Part shown: positions 54,167 to 62,561 of the stretch, in pieces | Layout: the number at the start of each line of letters is the position of its first letter | Position numbering within the stretch: the stretch's first letter is position 1 | From: UBA8231 sp036011085 | Lineage (GTDB): Bacteria > Latescibacterota > UBA2968 > UBA8231 | Direction of reading: 5' to 3' | Assembly (NCBI GenBank): GCA_036011085.1 | Contig: DASCMS010000087.1 | Coordinates: 5,496-69,495, forward strand | DNA: 64,000 nucleotides | The notes under the pieces: generated by a model | What the model was told of the DNA's origin: nothing | Seen by the model: only the letters and a program-made list of their open reading frames with translations | Database searches by the model: none | Made by a program: the position numbers and the translations under genes

Positions 54167-55270
54167 TCAACGCGGACGCCAGTCGATGATGACGAAGTCC
54201 GTGTGTCCCGTCGCCACGTCCCACCCCGCATCGACATCGCCGTAGCAGGAGCCTGCGAGCGTCAGGAATCTCTCGCCATCAGGCGAGAGGGTGGCGGCGT
54301 AGCCGGCGGCATGTCCGTGAACGAGGTAGTAGGTCTCATCCTGCCAATAGTCCCCCCCGTCGTGGCTGACACGGGCGCGACCACTGCCCAGGGCACGCGG
54401 GTATCGATGATCGTGGACGACGGCGACGGTATTGTCGGCGAGCACGCCGGCCGCGCCGTAGCACTGACCATACTCCTCGCACAGCTGGCGGGGCGACTCC
54501 CAGGTGCGCCCTTCGTCGGTCGAGTGGGAAATGAAGACGTGCTTGTAGGGCCAACCGCTGTCCCCCGCTCCAGTGCGCTCGCCCAGATCATCCGGATCGC
54601 CAGATAGCCGGGGTCGCTGAAGACGAATGACGGCCAGCAGCCGGCCGTCGGGTAACACGGCCACATTCACCTCGTGACACCACTGACCGATCGTCCCGGT
54701 CAGCGACCAGGACCTGCCCCCGTCGTCGGAGCGGTACAGGCGGCATACGCGGGATCCGGACACGTACCGATTCCCTTCGATGACTTCGTCAGCCACGACG
54801 AGGACGGGCACGAGCAGGCTGCCTCCGGGCAGTCGCGTGATGGAGAATCCGAGATCGATGCGGGCTCCCGGCACATCGGTGTCGATCTGCCCGATCTGCT
54901 CCCAGCTGCCACCTTCGTCCGACGAGGACCACACCGTCGGGACGCCGCCATCCTGTTGAGTGACATTCACCATTGCGCCATCCGGTGCGAATTCGACTCG
55001 CCAGCCACCTTCGGGTGGATTCCGCTCCATGTGGATCCACGAGATGCCGGCATCCGTCGAACGGTGCCAGAGACTGTGCTGTGCCGCGTAGAGAGTCCCA
55101 TCTGGCGAGGAGACGAAGTTCAGTCGCTGCACATGACCGGATGGATCCCGCGGCAGTCGCGTCTTCTCCACAGGAAGCTGCTGCAGACGGCCGTCCCGCG
55201 AGTGCAGGATGTAGTCGCCGGACTGCATGTCGCGCAGGGCCGCTTCATCGATGGGATCTGGATCGATCAT
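54167..55270 (-). CDS. BNR-repeat sialidase/neuraminidase-like protein
   Basis: 367 residues from the ATG at 55270, with GGGAG eight bases upstream; the open frame runs on to 56149, but that extension is antisense to the next gene. Five Asp-box repeats of the S-x-D-x-G-x-x-W type lie at 71-78, 116-123, 181-188, 250-257 and 302-309, giving a six-bladed propeller. No signal peptide. The arginine triad and nucleophile of real sialidases cannot be confirmed, so it may bind or hydrolyse another acidic sugar. Confidence 0.78.
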   Translation of the reverse strand: MIDPDPIDEAALRDMQSGDYILHSRDGRLQQLPVEKTRLPRDPSGHVQRLNFVSSPDGTLYAAQHSLWHRSTDAGISWIHMERNPPEGGWRVEFAPDGAMVNVTQQDGGVPTVWSSSDEGGSWEQIGQIDTDVPGARIDLGFSITRLPGGSLLVPVLVVADEVIEGNRYVSGSRVCRLYRSDDGGRSWSLTGTIGQWCHEVNVAVLPDGRLLAVIRLQRPRLSGDPDDLGERTGAGDSGWPYKHVFISHSTDEGRTWESPRQLCEEYGQCYGAAGVLADNTVAVVHDHRYPRALGSGRARVSHDGGDYWQDETYYLVHGHAAGYAATLSPDGERFLTLAGSCYGDVDAGWDVATGHTDFVIIDWRPR

Positions 55271-55426
55271 GTCCGTCTCTCCCGTTCGTCTTGACAGGCC
55301 GGCGCCAATCTCCAGCCTGAAACCGATTACGTCCAGGCCACACACAGACCATCTTGGACAGGAGTGCACTTGAGAACGTCTTTCTGTGCCACCACGGGCC
55401 TGGGGCAAACCGAGAGTGAAAGAGAC

Positions 55427-57010
55427 ATGACACCGGACCAGATGCGCATCGTGCTGCAGCAGGACGCGCCCGAGCCGATGCTGCGCGCGGAGGTAGCGGA
55501 ACCGATCGAGCCGGAGGCGCTGATCGAACACTCGATCGGCCTGATCCGGGATCTGCCAATTGATGTGTACGCGTCGGACGTCAACCACGCGGGTGGAGTG
55601 TATTACCGCAGCAAGGTGGCCGAACCAATGCTGAGTCGGCCGTCGTCGTTTCGCGGTCGCGACCACGTACGCATGGCCGAACGGCTGCAGTCGCTGTTTG
55701 ACCGGGGCACGGATCCGCTCGAGATCTACTGCGGGGCAGCGCACGAAGCCGGCAAGGCGTATGCGGTGCGCCTGCGGATGAACGATCTGCACGACGTGGT
55801 CAGCGGAGTCGATATCGAGCGGCCACGGACGGGCCCCGAAGACCCCATCGGCGAGCCCTACTACTACACGTCGACGTACAAGCAGGAGCATCCGGAGTAT
55901 TTGATGGGGGATGTGTACGGGCCGTCTCCCGATCCATTCGAGCGCTGGCAGCGGTCGGCTCTCAACTACGCCCTGGGGCCGGTGCGGTCGCACGTGCTGG
56001 GGATGGTAGACGAACTGGTGACGGGGTACGACATCGACGTACTGGAACTGGATTTCATCCGCTTCGCCTTCGTCTTCAGGCGGGCGGAGGCGTTTGCCCA
56101 ACGGCACGTGCTGACTTCGCTGATACGGCGCATCAAGGAGATGTGCCACGCGGAAGGGAAGCGGCGGGGTCGGCCGGTGTATCTGTCGGCGAGGGTGCCA
56201 GACTCGCTGGAGTTGGGACTGCGGGCGGGCATCGACACTCGGGAGTGGCTGCGCCAGGGATTGCTCGACCTGGTCGTCATCGGTGGGGGGTATTCACCGC
56301 TGACGACGGAATGGGAGAACATCGCCGACGAAGCCCGGTCCTGCGGCGTGACGGCCCAGGCCTGCCTGAACCACGGCCGTTTCGACAAGGATGTGCGCCG
56401 GATACGGGCAAGTGCGCTGCGCGCCTTCGAAGCGGGGGTGAGCGGACTCGTACTGTGGAACTTCTGGTATTGCTTCGACTACTATCATCCGCGCGGCGAG
56501 AATCCGCTGACGCTGGATTTCACTCGGGAGCTGGCGGAGCCGGATTCGCTGGGCCGGTCAGAGCTGGCCATCTCCCTGGATCCGAGCTGGGACCCGCTGT
56601 CTCTCCTGGGCGGGGCCCACAGCCATCACAGCTGGCCCGGGCAGGTACCGATGATGATCGGCGTGGCTGAGGATGGGTTCGGGCAGACAGTGACCTTCGA
56701 TGTGCCGGAGGCCGCGTTGAAGGTGCGGGTAGGAGCTGAGGATGCGGCGCTGAACGTGGAGATAGAAAACTACTGGGCACCGGACGACGAGATGCAGCTG
56801 TTCTGGAACGATCGTCTATTGCCGACCGAGTTTGAGCTGCGGGCGCAAGCGGGGCAGGAGGTGTATCGGCTGACTGCAGCGGTGCCAATCGAGTGGATGG
56901 TTGCCGGAAGCAACCGACTGGAGCTGCGACTGGTGAAACTGCACGTGCGGGTCGATCCCTTTGTGCGGCTTCTCGCGGGAGCTCTGCAACTGGCGGCACC
57001 GGGAAACTGA
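55427..57010 (+). CDS. Putative glycoside hydrolase, TIM barrel with C-terminal beta domain
   Basis: 527 residues from the ATG at 55427; a GTG at 55364 in the same frame is an alternative. DVLELDFIRF and VYLSARVPDS are the strand-end patterns seen in glycosidase-like barrels, and GLVLWNFWY is placed like a late strand. The last 150 residues look like a beta-sandwich (sugar-binding or lid domain). I cannot place it in a numbered GH family. It is divergent from the sialidase-like gene and 24 bases upstream of the UxaA-like fragment. Confidence 0.6.
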   Translation: MTPDQMRIVLQQDAPEPMLRAEVAEPIEPEALIEHSIGLIRDLPIDVYASDVNHAGGVYYRSKVAEPMLSRPSSFRGRDHVRMAERLQSLFDRGTDPLEIYCGAAHEAGKAYAVRLRMNDLHDVVSGVDIERPRTGPEDPIGEPYYYTSTYKQEHPEYLMGDVYGPSPDPFERWQRSALNYALGPVRSHVLGMVDELVTGYDIDVLELDFIRFAFVFRRAEAFAQRHVLTSLIRRIKEMCHAEGKRRGRPVYLSARVPDSLELGLRAGIDTREWLRQGLLDLVVIGGGYSPLTTEWENIADEARSCGVTAQACLNHGRFDKDVRRIRASALRAFEAGVSGLVLWNFWYCFDYYHPRGENPLTLDFTRELAEPDSLGRSELAISLDPSWDPLSLLGGAHSHHSWPGQVPMMIGVAEDGFGQTVTFDVPEAALKVRVGAEDAALNVEIENYWAPDDEMQLFWNDRLLPTEFELRAQAGQEVYRLTAAVPIEWMVAGSNRLELRLVKLHVRVDPFVRLLAGALQLAAPGN

Positions 57011-57034
57011 TGTAGAGGAGAAGAGGAAATCCGG

Positions 57035-57193
57035 ATGCAGCTGATCGCCGACAACGTCGACTTAGACGTCTCGCCGATCATCCGCGGCGAGCGCACGATC
57101 GACGAGATGGGACCGGAACTCTACGAGGAGATCCTGGCCGTGGCCAAGGGGAAGCTGACCCTGTCGGAGATTCACGGGCACTACGAGGCCTGA
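57035..57193 (+). CDS. Short protein matching the C-terminal end of UxaA-family dehydratases
   Basis: 52 residues, starting at ATG 57035 after GAGGAGAAGAGG. IIRGERTIDEMGPELYEEIL, followed by AVAKGKLTLSEIHGHYEA, matches the C-terminal tail of altronate/galactarate dehydratases, where a full protein is about 380-500 residues. No upstream part of such an enzyme is nearby. It could be a free-standing small protein or the remnant of a lost gene. Having its own ribosome-binding site and clean ATG favours expression. Confidence 0.55.
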   Translation: MQLIADNVDLDVSPIIRGERTIDEMGPELYEEILAVAKGKLTLSEIHGHYEA

Positions 57194-57225
57194 ACGGCGC
57201 GTCCACTATCGACAGCTTCCCCCGG

Positions 57226-58395
57226 TCATACCAGCGCCTGGTACATGGCGTCCTTGATCTTCTTGGTCAGTCCCAGACGACGCGGCGGTCGCAACTGCAT
57301 CATGACGAGGCTCACCATGTTCTCCACCGGGTCGATCCACATGTCCGTGCTGGCGGCGCCACCCCAGCCGAACTCGCCGACGCTGCCGATTCCCTGCTTC
57401 TCACCCAGACTCCGTAGCACGGACACACCCAGACCGTAGCCGAACTTGAAGGGTTCTATGCCCGGATGCCCCGGGGGCAGGTGATCCTGGCGCATCAGCT
57501 CTACCGTCTTGCGGCTCAGCAGCTGCTGGCCGTCGAGGGCGCCGCCGTTGAGCAGCATGAGGCAGAAGCGGAGGTAGTCGGCCGTACTGGCCACCAGGCC
57601 GCCGCCACCTGAGAAGAAGCGCGGCTTGTGCAGATAGTCGCGACCGCCGGGGGCGGCAGGCACGATGTGATCCTCCTCGTCCAGTTCGTAGACCACGGCC
57701 AGCCGATCCTGCTTCTCTGGCGGGACGTGGAAATCCGTATCTGTCATACCCAGGGGCGCAAAGATCCGCTCCCGCAGAAAGACGTCCAGCGGCTGTTCGG
57801 AGATGACTTCGACGAGGTGACCCAGCACGTCATGGGAGGCGCTGTACGCCCATTCTCTGCCGGGTTGGTGGATCAAGGGCACTCGCGCGAATTGTGCCAC
57901 GAAGGCCGCCAGATCCCATCCCCGTCCTGGCGCCTTCGGCACCAGATCGTAGGTGAAGCCGGCAGTGTGTGTCATAACGTCGTGAATGGTGATGGGCCGC
58001 CAGGGCTCCACCAGCTCCTCGGTGCCGTCTTCTCGGGTCGTGGCGACCTGCGCGTCGGCGAAGGCGGGCAGGTACTGCTGCAGTGGATCGTCCAGGAAGA
58101 AGGCGCACTCCTCGTACAGCATGAGGGCTGCCACCGTCGTGATCGGCTTGGTCATGGAATGGATGCGGAAGAGGGCATCCTCCCGCATGGGGATCTGTTG
58201 TTCGGCGTCCATGACTCCGTGACACGCGGCGTGCACCAACCGGCCGTTGCGCGCCACGGCGGTGATGCCTCCGGCGATGGTCCGGGCCGACACGAAGCCC
58301 TCCATCACAGTATGGATGCGCTGCAGCCTGCGTGTGCACAAGCCGCTTTCTTCCGGTTCGCCAGTGGGCAGAGGCCAGTAGGCAGCGCTGGTCAT
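57226..58395 (-). CDS. Serine beta-lactamase-fold hydrolase (class C / esterase-like)
   Basis: 389 residues from the ATG at 58395; the frame is open further. The nucleophile motif is S80-M-T-K83 and the second motif Y184-S-A. A WGGAAST segment stands where the third motif would be. This pattern fits class C-like esterases and D-aminopeptidases more than true beta-lactamases. No signal peptide. It probably hydrolyses an ester or amide, and may not touch antibiotics. It converges on the UxaA-like fragment and diverges from the ABC transporter. Confidence 0.88.
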   Translation of the reverse strand: MTSAAYWPLPTGEPEESGLCTRRLQRIHTVMEGFVSARTIAGGITAVARNGRLVHAACHGVMDAEQQIPMREDALFRIHSMTKPITTVAALMLYEECAFFLDDPLQQYLPAFADAQVATTREDGTEELVEPWRPITIHDVMTHTAGFTYDLVPKAPGRGWDLAAFVAQFARVPLIHQPGREWAYSASHDVLGHLVEVISEQPLDVFLRERIFAPLGMTDTDFHVPPEKQDRLAVVYELDEEDHIVPAAPGGRDYLHKPRFFSGGGGLVASTADYLRFCLMLLNGGALDGQQLLSRKTVELMRQDHLPPGHPGIEPFKFGYGLGVSVLRSLGEKQGIGSVGEFGWGGAASTDMWIDPVENMVSLVMMQLRPPRRLGLTKKIKDAMYQALV

Positions 58396-58546
58396 GACTT
58401 CCTCTCGCATCATCTGTGTTGGTGGACGGTTGCGGGCCAAGATATGCGATGTCGCCTGTCGCAGCAGACAGTAGACTCTCGATTCACTACCGTTGGTGTG
58501 CCAGCTGTGCCTGAGCGCAACATACGCCACCTGACGCCAGCTATTG

Positions 58547-60865
58547 ATGACTCCAGAACCCGACCCATCCTGCCGACGCCACCCGCTGGTGCCCGGTGTC
58601 AGTTGCCTGATCGCACTCTTGACGCTCGCCCTTCCCCTCACGGCCACTGGCGAGTCCTCCTCCGGGGACACGGCGCCGCGGAAGGTCGTCTTCTGGAATT
58701 TGTTCACCAGCGGCTCCAGTTACGACGTCGTCGTCGAGCTCGTCGATCGTTTCAACCGGTCTCAGTCCGAGTTCGTCGTCGAGCAGGTCGACGTCCCGTA
58801 CAGCCACATCATCGCCAAGATCCTGCCCGCCGTCGCCGGGGGTGTGGCCCCCGATCTGACCGTTTTCGACCGCTTCCAGGTCGCCAGTTACGCGGCGCGC
58901 AACGCCTTCCAGTCCATGGACGAATACGCCCGGCGCGACGGGGTTCGCGGCGAAGACTTCTTCGAGGCGCCGTGGCAGGAGTGCCTCTACGATGGCCGCC
59001 TCTACGCCGTGCCCTACGACACGGACGTGCGGCTTCTCTACTACAACCGCGAGCTCTTCCGCCAGGCCGGACTCGATCCGGATCGTCCCCCGCGCACGTG
59101 GAGTGAAATGCGGGAGATGTCCCGCAAGCTGACACGTCGCCGACCCGACGGGCGCCTCGAACAGATCGGGGCTGTCCCCATCTGGGGCAACACCGGGCTC
59201 TACCTCTACTGCTGGCAGAAGGAGGGACGTTTCCTCGCCGACGATGGCCGCCGCGTCACCCTCGATGACCCGCGTAATGTCGAAGCCCTGACGTGGATCC
59301 GGGACTATGTGCGCGAGTATGGCATCGAGCAGCTGCTGAGCCTGCAGACCGGGTTCGGCGCCGACAGTCAGAACCCCTTCATCACGGGTCGCATCGCCAT
59401 GATCGTCCTCGATGTGGGTACGCTGACCATGCTCGAGCGGTATGGCGCCGATCTCGACTGGGCCGCGGCCCCGGCTCCCTATGCCGATGACGGAGTGCCC
59501 GCCACCTGGTCGGGTGGCTTCAGCCTCGTCATGCCACGAGGCAGCAAGCAGCCGGAGGGGGCCTGGCGCTTCGCCCGCTTCATCCTGCGCGATGAATCGC
59601 AGCGTTTCATGGCGACCTCGAGTAACAAGCTGCCCGCCCTGCTGAGTGCCGGCAACGATCCATTCTTCCAGTCGAGCCCCTTCTGGCGGCTGGCCATCGA
59701 CCAGATGCGCTTCTCTCACTACCGGCCCGTGTCGGCCGTCGGTGCCGCCCTGAGCACGGAGATGGGGGTGGCCGTGGACCAGGTCATCCACGGCAAGCTG
59801 TCACCGCAGGAAGCGTTGACCGTGGCCACGCGCGAGACCCAGGCTCAGCTCGACCGATTCCTCGACAAGGATCGCGGTGACCCCGTCGACTGGTCGGCCA
59901 TCTATCTGACACTGGGACTCGTGCTGGCAGCCGCGCTCATCTGGCGGGGGGTGGTCAGCGGTCGTCGAATTGGCGCCATGACCCTGCACCGGCGCCAGGC
60001 CTGGGCCGGCTACCTGTTCGCCCTTCCCGCCCTGCTCGGCCTGCTGATCTTCACCGTGGGACCGATCGTCACGACGTTCGTCTACAGCTTCACCCGCTAC
60101 GAGATCATCACGCCGGCGACCTGGGAAGGTGTCGACAACTACGTCCGGCTTTTCACCACCGACCGCTACTTCCTGATCGCCCTGTGGAACACCCTCTACT
60201 TCACCGCGATCTCGGTACCGGTGAGCATCGCCATGTCCCTGGGTCTGGCCATGTTGCTCAACCGGCCCATTCGGGGCCGCGCCATATATCGCGCCCTCTT
60301 CTACCTGCCCACCGTCGTACCCCTCGTGGCCGGCAGCCTGTTGTGGGCCTGGCTATTTAACGGTGAGTACGGCCTCATCAACATCGTCCTCGGGTACCTG
60401 GGGCTGCCCCAGCTGCCGTGGTTGACGTCGGAACATCTGTCGAAGCCGGCTCTCGTCATCATGGGTCTGTGGAATGCGGGGGGCGGCATGATCATCTTCC
60501 TCGCCGCCCTGCAGGGCGTGCCCCGATCCCTGCAGGAGGCGGCGCGGCTCGACGGCGCCGGCCGCTGGGCCTCCTTCCGCCACGTCACCCTGCCGATGAT
60601 TTCGCCGGCCATGTTCTTCATGACGGTGATGGGTCTGATCGGCTCGCTCCAGGTCTTCGCCCAGGCCTACCTGATGACGAACGGCGGACCGGTGAACTCA
60701 ACCCTGTTCTACGTCCTGCACCTGTTTCGCGAGGCTTTCCAGAATCTGCACATGGGCACGGCTTCGGCCATGGCCTGGGTGCTGTTCCTCGTGATCCTCA
60801 CCATCACCGGCGTCCAGTTCGTCGTCGGCAAGCGCTGGGTCTACTATGAGGGGGGCGTGAAATGA
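58547..60865 (+). CDS. CUT1-type sugar ABC transporter: substrate-binding protein fused to permease
   Basis: 772 residues (ATG at 58547; TTG at 58544 also possible). A signal sequence (about 15-36) leads a family-1 solute-binding domain (about 45-445). A linking helix follows near 450-470, then a MalF-like permease from about 485, with helices and the EAA loop EAARLDGAGRWASFRHVTLP (663-682 region). Normally these are two genes. The frame is open across the junction. The downstream MalG-like permease overlaps by four bases. No ATPase is in the window, so a shared MsmX-type ATPase is presumed. Substrate probably an oligosaccharide. Confidence 0.9.
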   Translation: MTPEPDPSCRRHPLVPGVSCLIALLTLALPLTATGESSSGDTAPRKVVFWNLFTSGSSYDVVVELVDRFNRSQSEFVVEQVDVPYSHIIAKILPAVAGGVAPDLTVFDRFQVASYAARNAFQSMDEYARRDGVRGEDFFEAPWQECLYDGRLYAVPYDTDVRLLYYNRELFRQAGLDPDRPPRTWSEMREMSRKLTRRRPDGRLEQIGAVPIWGNTGLYLYCWQKEGRFLADDGRRVTLDDPRNVEALTWIRDYVREYGIEQLLSLQTGFGADSQNPFITGRIAMIVLDVGTLTMLERYGADLDWAAAPAPYADDGVPATWSGGFSLVMPRGSKQPEGAWRFARFILRDESQRFMATSSNKLPALLSAGNDPFFQSSPFWRLAIDQMRFSHYRPVSAVGAALSTEMGVAVDQVIHGKLSPQEALTVATRETQAQLDRFLDKDRGDPVDWSAIYLTLGLVLAAALIWRGVVSGRRIGAMTLHRRQAWAGYLFALPALLGLLIFTVGPIVTTFVYSFTRYEIITPATWEGVDNYVRLFTTDRYFLIALWNTLYFTAISVPVSIAMSLGLAMLLNRPIRGRAIYRALFYLPTVVPLVAGSLLWAWLFNGEYGLINIVLGYLGLPQLPWLTSEHLSKPALVIMGLWNAGGGMIIFLAALQGVPRSLQEAARLDGAGRWASFRHVTLPMISPAMFFMTVMGLIGSLQVFAQAYLMTNGGPVNSTLFYVLHLFREAFQNLHMGTASAMAWVLFLVILTITGVQFVVGKRWVYYEGGVK

Positions 60866-61704
60866 GCGACGCCACCCACCCTCGAGATCTCTGGCGTGAC
60901 GCTGCCTGGCACGCCCTGCTCATCGGACTGCTCGTCGTATTCCTCGGACCCTTCTTCTGGCTCGTGAGCACGTCCTTCAAGACCGACACCGCCATGTTCC
61001 GGCTACCACCCCAGTGGTGGCCCCAGCCGCTGACCTTCGAGCACTATCGTGCGGTCTTTGGTCAGTTCCCCTTCTTCCGCTACCTCGTCAACACGATGAT
61101 CATCGTCGGCGCCTCGACTCTGGGCACGCTGGTGAGCTGCTCCATGGCAGCCTATGCCTTCAGTCGCCTGCACTGGCCCGATCGGGCCCTGTTCTTCGGC
61201 CTCGTGCTGGCGACGATGATGATCCCCCATCAGGTCACGTCGATCCCGCTCTTCATCCTCTTCAGCGAGGTCCACTGGATCGACACCTTCCTGCCCCTGA
61301 CGGTGCCCGCCTTCTTCGGCAACGCCTTCTTCATCTTCCTCCTGCGCCAGTTCTTCGCCACCCTGCCGGAACAGCTGTTCGAAGCGGCCCGCCTCGATGG
61401 CGCCGGCGAGTGGCAGATCTTCCAGCGTATCGTTCTGCCCCTGTCGAGGCCCGCCCTGCTCACAGTGACCATCTTCAGCGTGCTCGGCGCGTGGAACGAT
61501 TTCATGGGACCCCTGATCTACCTCACCAGCGAGAGCAAGCGTACGCTGGCACTCGGGCTGGCCCATCTCAATGGGGTGCAGAGCACGGAGTGGGGTCTGC
61601 TGATGGCAGCCGCCCTCATCATGACGCTGCCGGCGGCGCTGCTGTTTCTCGTCGCCCAGCGTTTCTTCATCGAGGGCATCGCCATGACGGGCACGAAGGC
61701 GTGA
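60862..61704 (+). CDS. Carbohydrate ABC transporter permease, MalG-like
   Basis: 280 residues, six transmembrane helices. The coupling loop reads EAARLDGAGEWQIFQRIVLP. ATGA overlap with the fused binding protein/permease gene shows they are made together as the two halves of the channel. It is followed 12 bases later by the phytanoyl-CoA dioxygenase gene. Confidence 0.93.
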   Translation: MSDATHPRDLWRDAAWHALLIGLLVVFLGPFFWLVSTSFKTDTAMFRLPPQWWPQPLTFEHYRAVFGQFPFFRYLVNTMIIVGASTLGTLVSCSMAAYAFSRLHWPDRALFFGLVLATMMIPHQVTSIPLFILFSEVHWIDTFLPLTVPAFFGNAFFIFLLRQFFATLPEQLFEAARLDGAGEWQIFQRIVLPLSRPALLTVTIFSVLGAWNDFMGPLIYLTSESKRTLALGLAHLNGVQSTEWGLLMAAALIMTLPAALLFLVAQRFFIEGIAMTGTKA

Positions 61705-61716
61705 GGACGTGACGGA

Positions 61717-62496
61717 ATGAAACTGACAACCGACGACGTGTCGGCGTTCTACGAGCAGGGATTCGTCGTCCTGCGGCAGGTCTTCGAGGCAGCGGACATC
61801 GCCGAGATGTCGGCTGCCTGCGATCGCTTGAAGGAGATGGCGCAGCCTCTCAGCGGCAGCGTCATGCACGAGGGTGCAAACTTCGTCGTCGACCAGGCGC
61901 AGGTCGACGGCCGGCAGGTCGCGCGGATCCGGCGCATCTCGTGGTGCGGTGGCGCCGACCAGACGCTCCTCGACTATGGCGCGGACCGGCGCCTTCTGGC
62001 CATGGCCGCAACCCTCCTCGGCAGTGACGAGATGAACCAGCTGATCAACCAGGTGCACTACAAGGAGCCGGGCGATACGGTGCAGTTCCCGCTGCATCAG
62101 GACAGTACGCATCGTGGCCACGGCACCGATGGCTGGGAGGATGTCAACGGTCGTGGCAGTTACGTGCAGACGGCGACACTCATCGATCCGATGACGGCAG
62201 AGAACGGCCCCCTGATCTTCGTGCCGGGCTCCTATCGGCAGGGACACCTGGGACTGCCTCACAGCCTCGAAGAGTGGCCCGAGCACATCGACCTGGGTGG
62301 CGCGGTGACGATCACCGGCGATCCCGGTGATGTCGTCGTTTTCGGGCCCTACACTCTGCACGGTAGCCGGCCCAATCTCTCGACCCTGAGCCGGCGCGTG
62401 TTCATCAACGGATATGCTTATCCCGGCGCCAGTCGGCGTCAGTATCGCGGCGCCGGCGCTGGCCGGCTGCTGCGCCTGACAGACCACGAAGACTGA
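61717..62496 (+). CDS. Phytanoyl-CoA dioxygenase family (Fe(II)/2-oxoglutarate) protein
   Basis: 259 residues. The iron facial triad is H127 and D129 in LHQDSTH and H215 in TLHGSR. R226 in LSRRVF is placed to bind 2-oxoglutarate. In environmental bacteria these enzymes hydroxylate or demethylate many small molecules, not only phytanoyl-CoA. Third gene of the ABC transporter unit, so the imported sugar or its substituent is the likely target. Ends 65 bases before the convergent ankyrin gene. Confidence 0.88.
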   Translation: MKLTTDDVSAFYEQGFVVLRQVFEAADIAEMSAACDRLKEMAQPLSGSVMHEGANFVVDQAQVDGRQVARIRRISWCGGADQTLLDYGADRRLLAMAATLLGSDEMNQLINQVHYKEPGDTVQFPLHQDSTHRGHGTDGWEDVNGRGSYVQTATLIDPMTAENGPLIFVPGSYRQGHLGLPHSLEEWPEHIDLGGAVTITGDPGDVVVFGPYTLHGSRPNLSTLSRRVFINGYAYPGASRRQYRGAGAGRLLRLTDHED

Positions 62497-62561
62497 TGGC
62501 AGTGAAAACTCGATCGAGTATACCGCTCTCCTGGTTCGTTCATGATGACGGCCCTTGCCGG

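Noticed and set aside
54167..56149. 660-residue minus-strand frame including the sialidase-like gene
   Set aside because: Residues before the ATG at 55270 are antisense to the glycosidase-like gene and lack Asp boxes; the ATG has a good ribosome-binding site.
57226..58395. Antibiotic-resistance beta-lactamase
   Set aside because: SxxK and YxA are present, but there is no signal peptide and the third motif is not the KTG type; an esterase or peptidase role is more likely.
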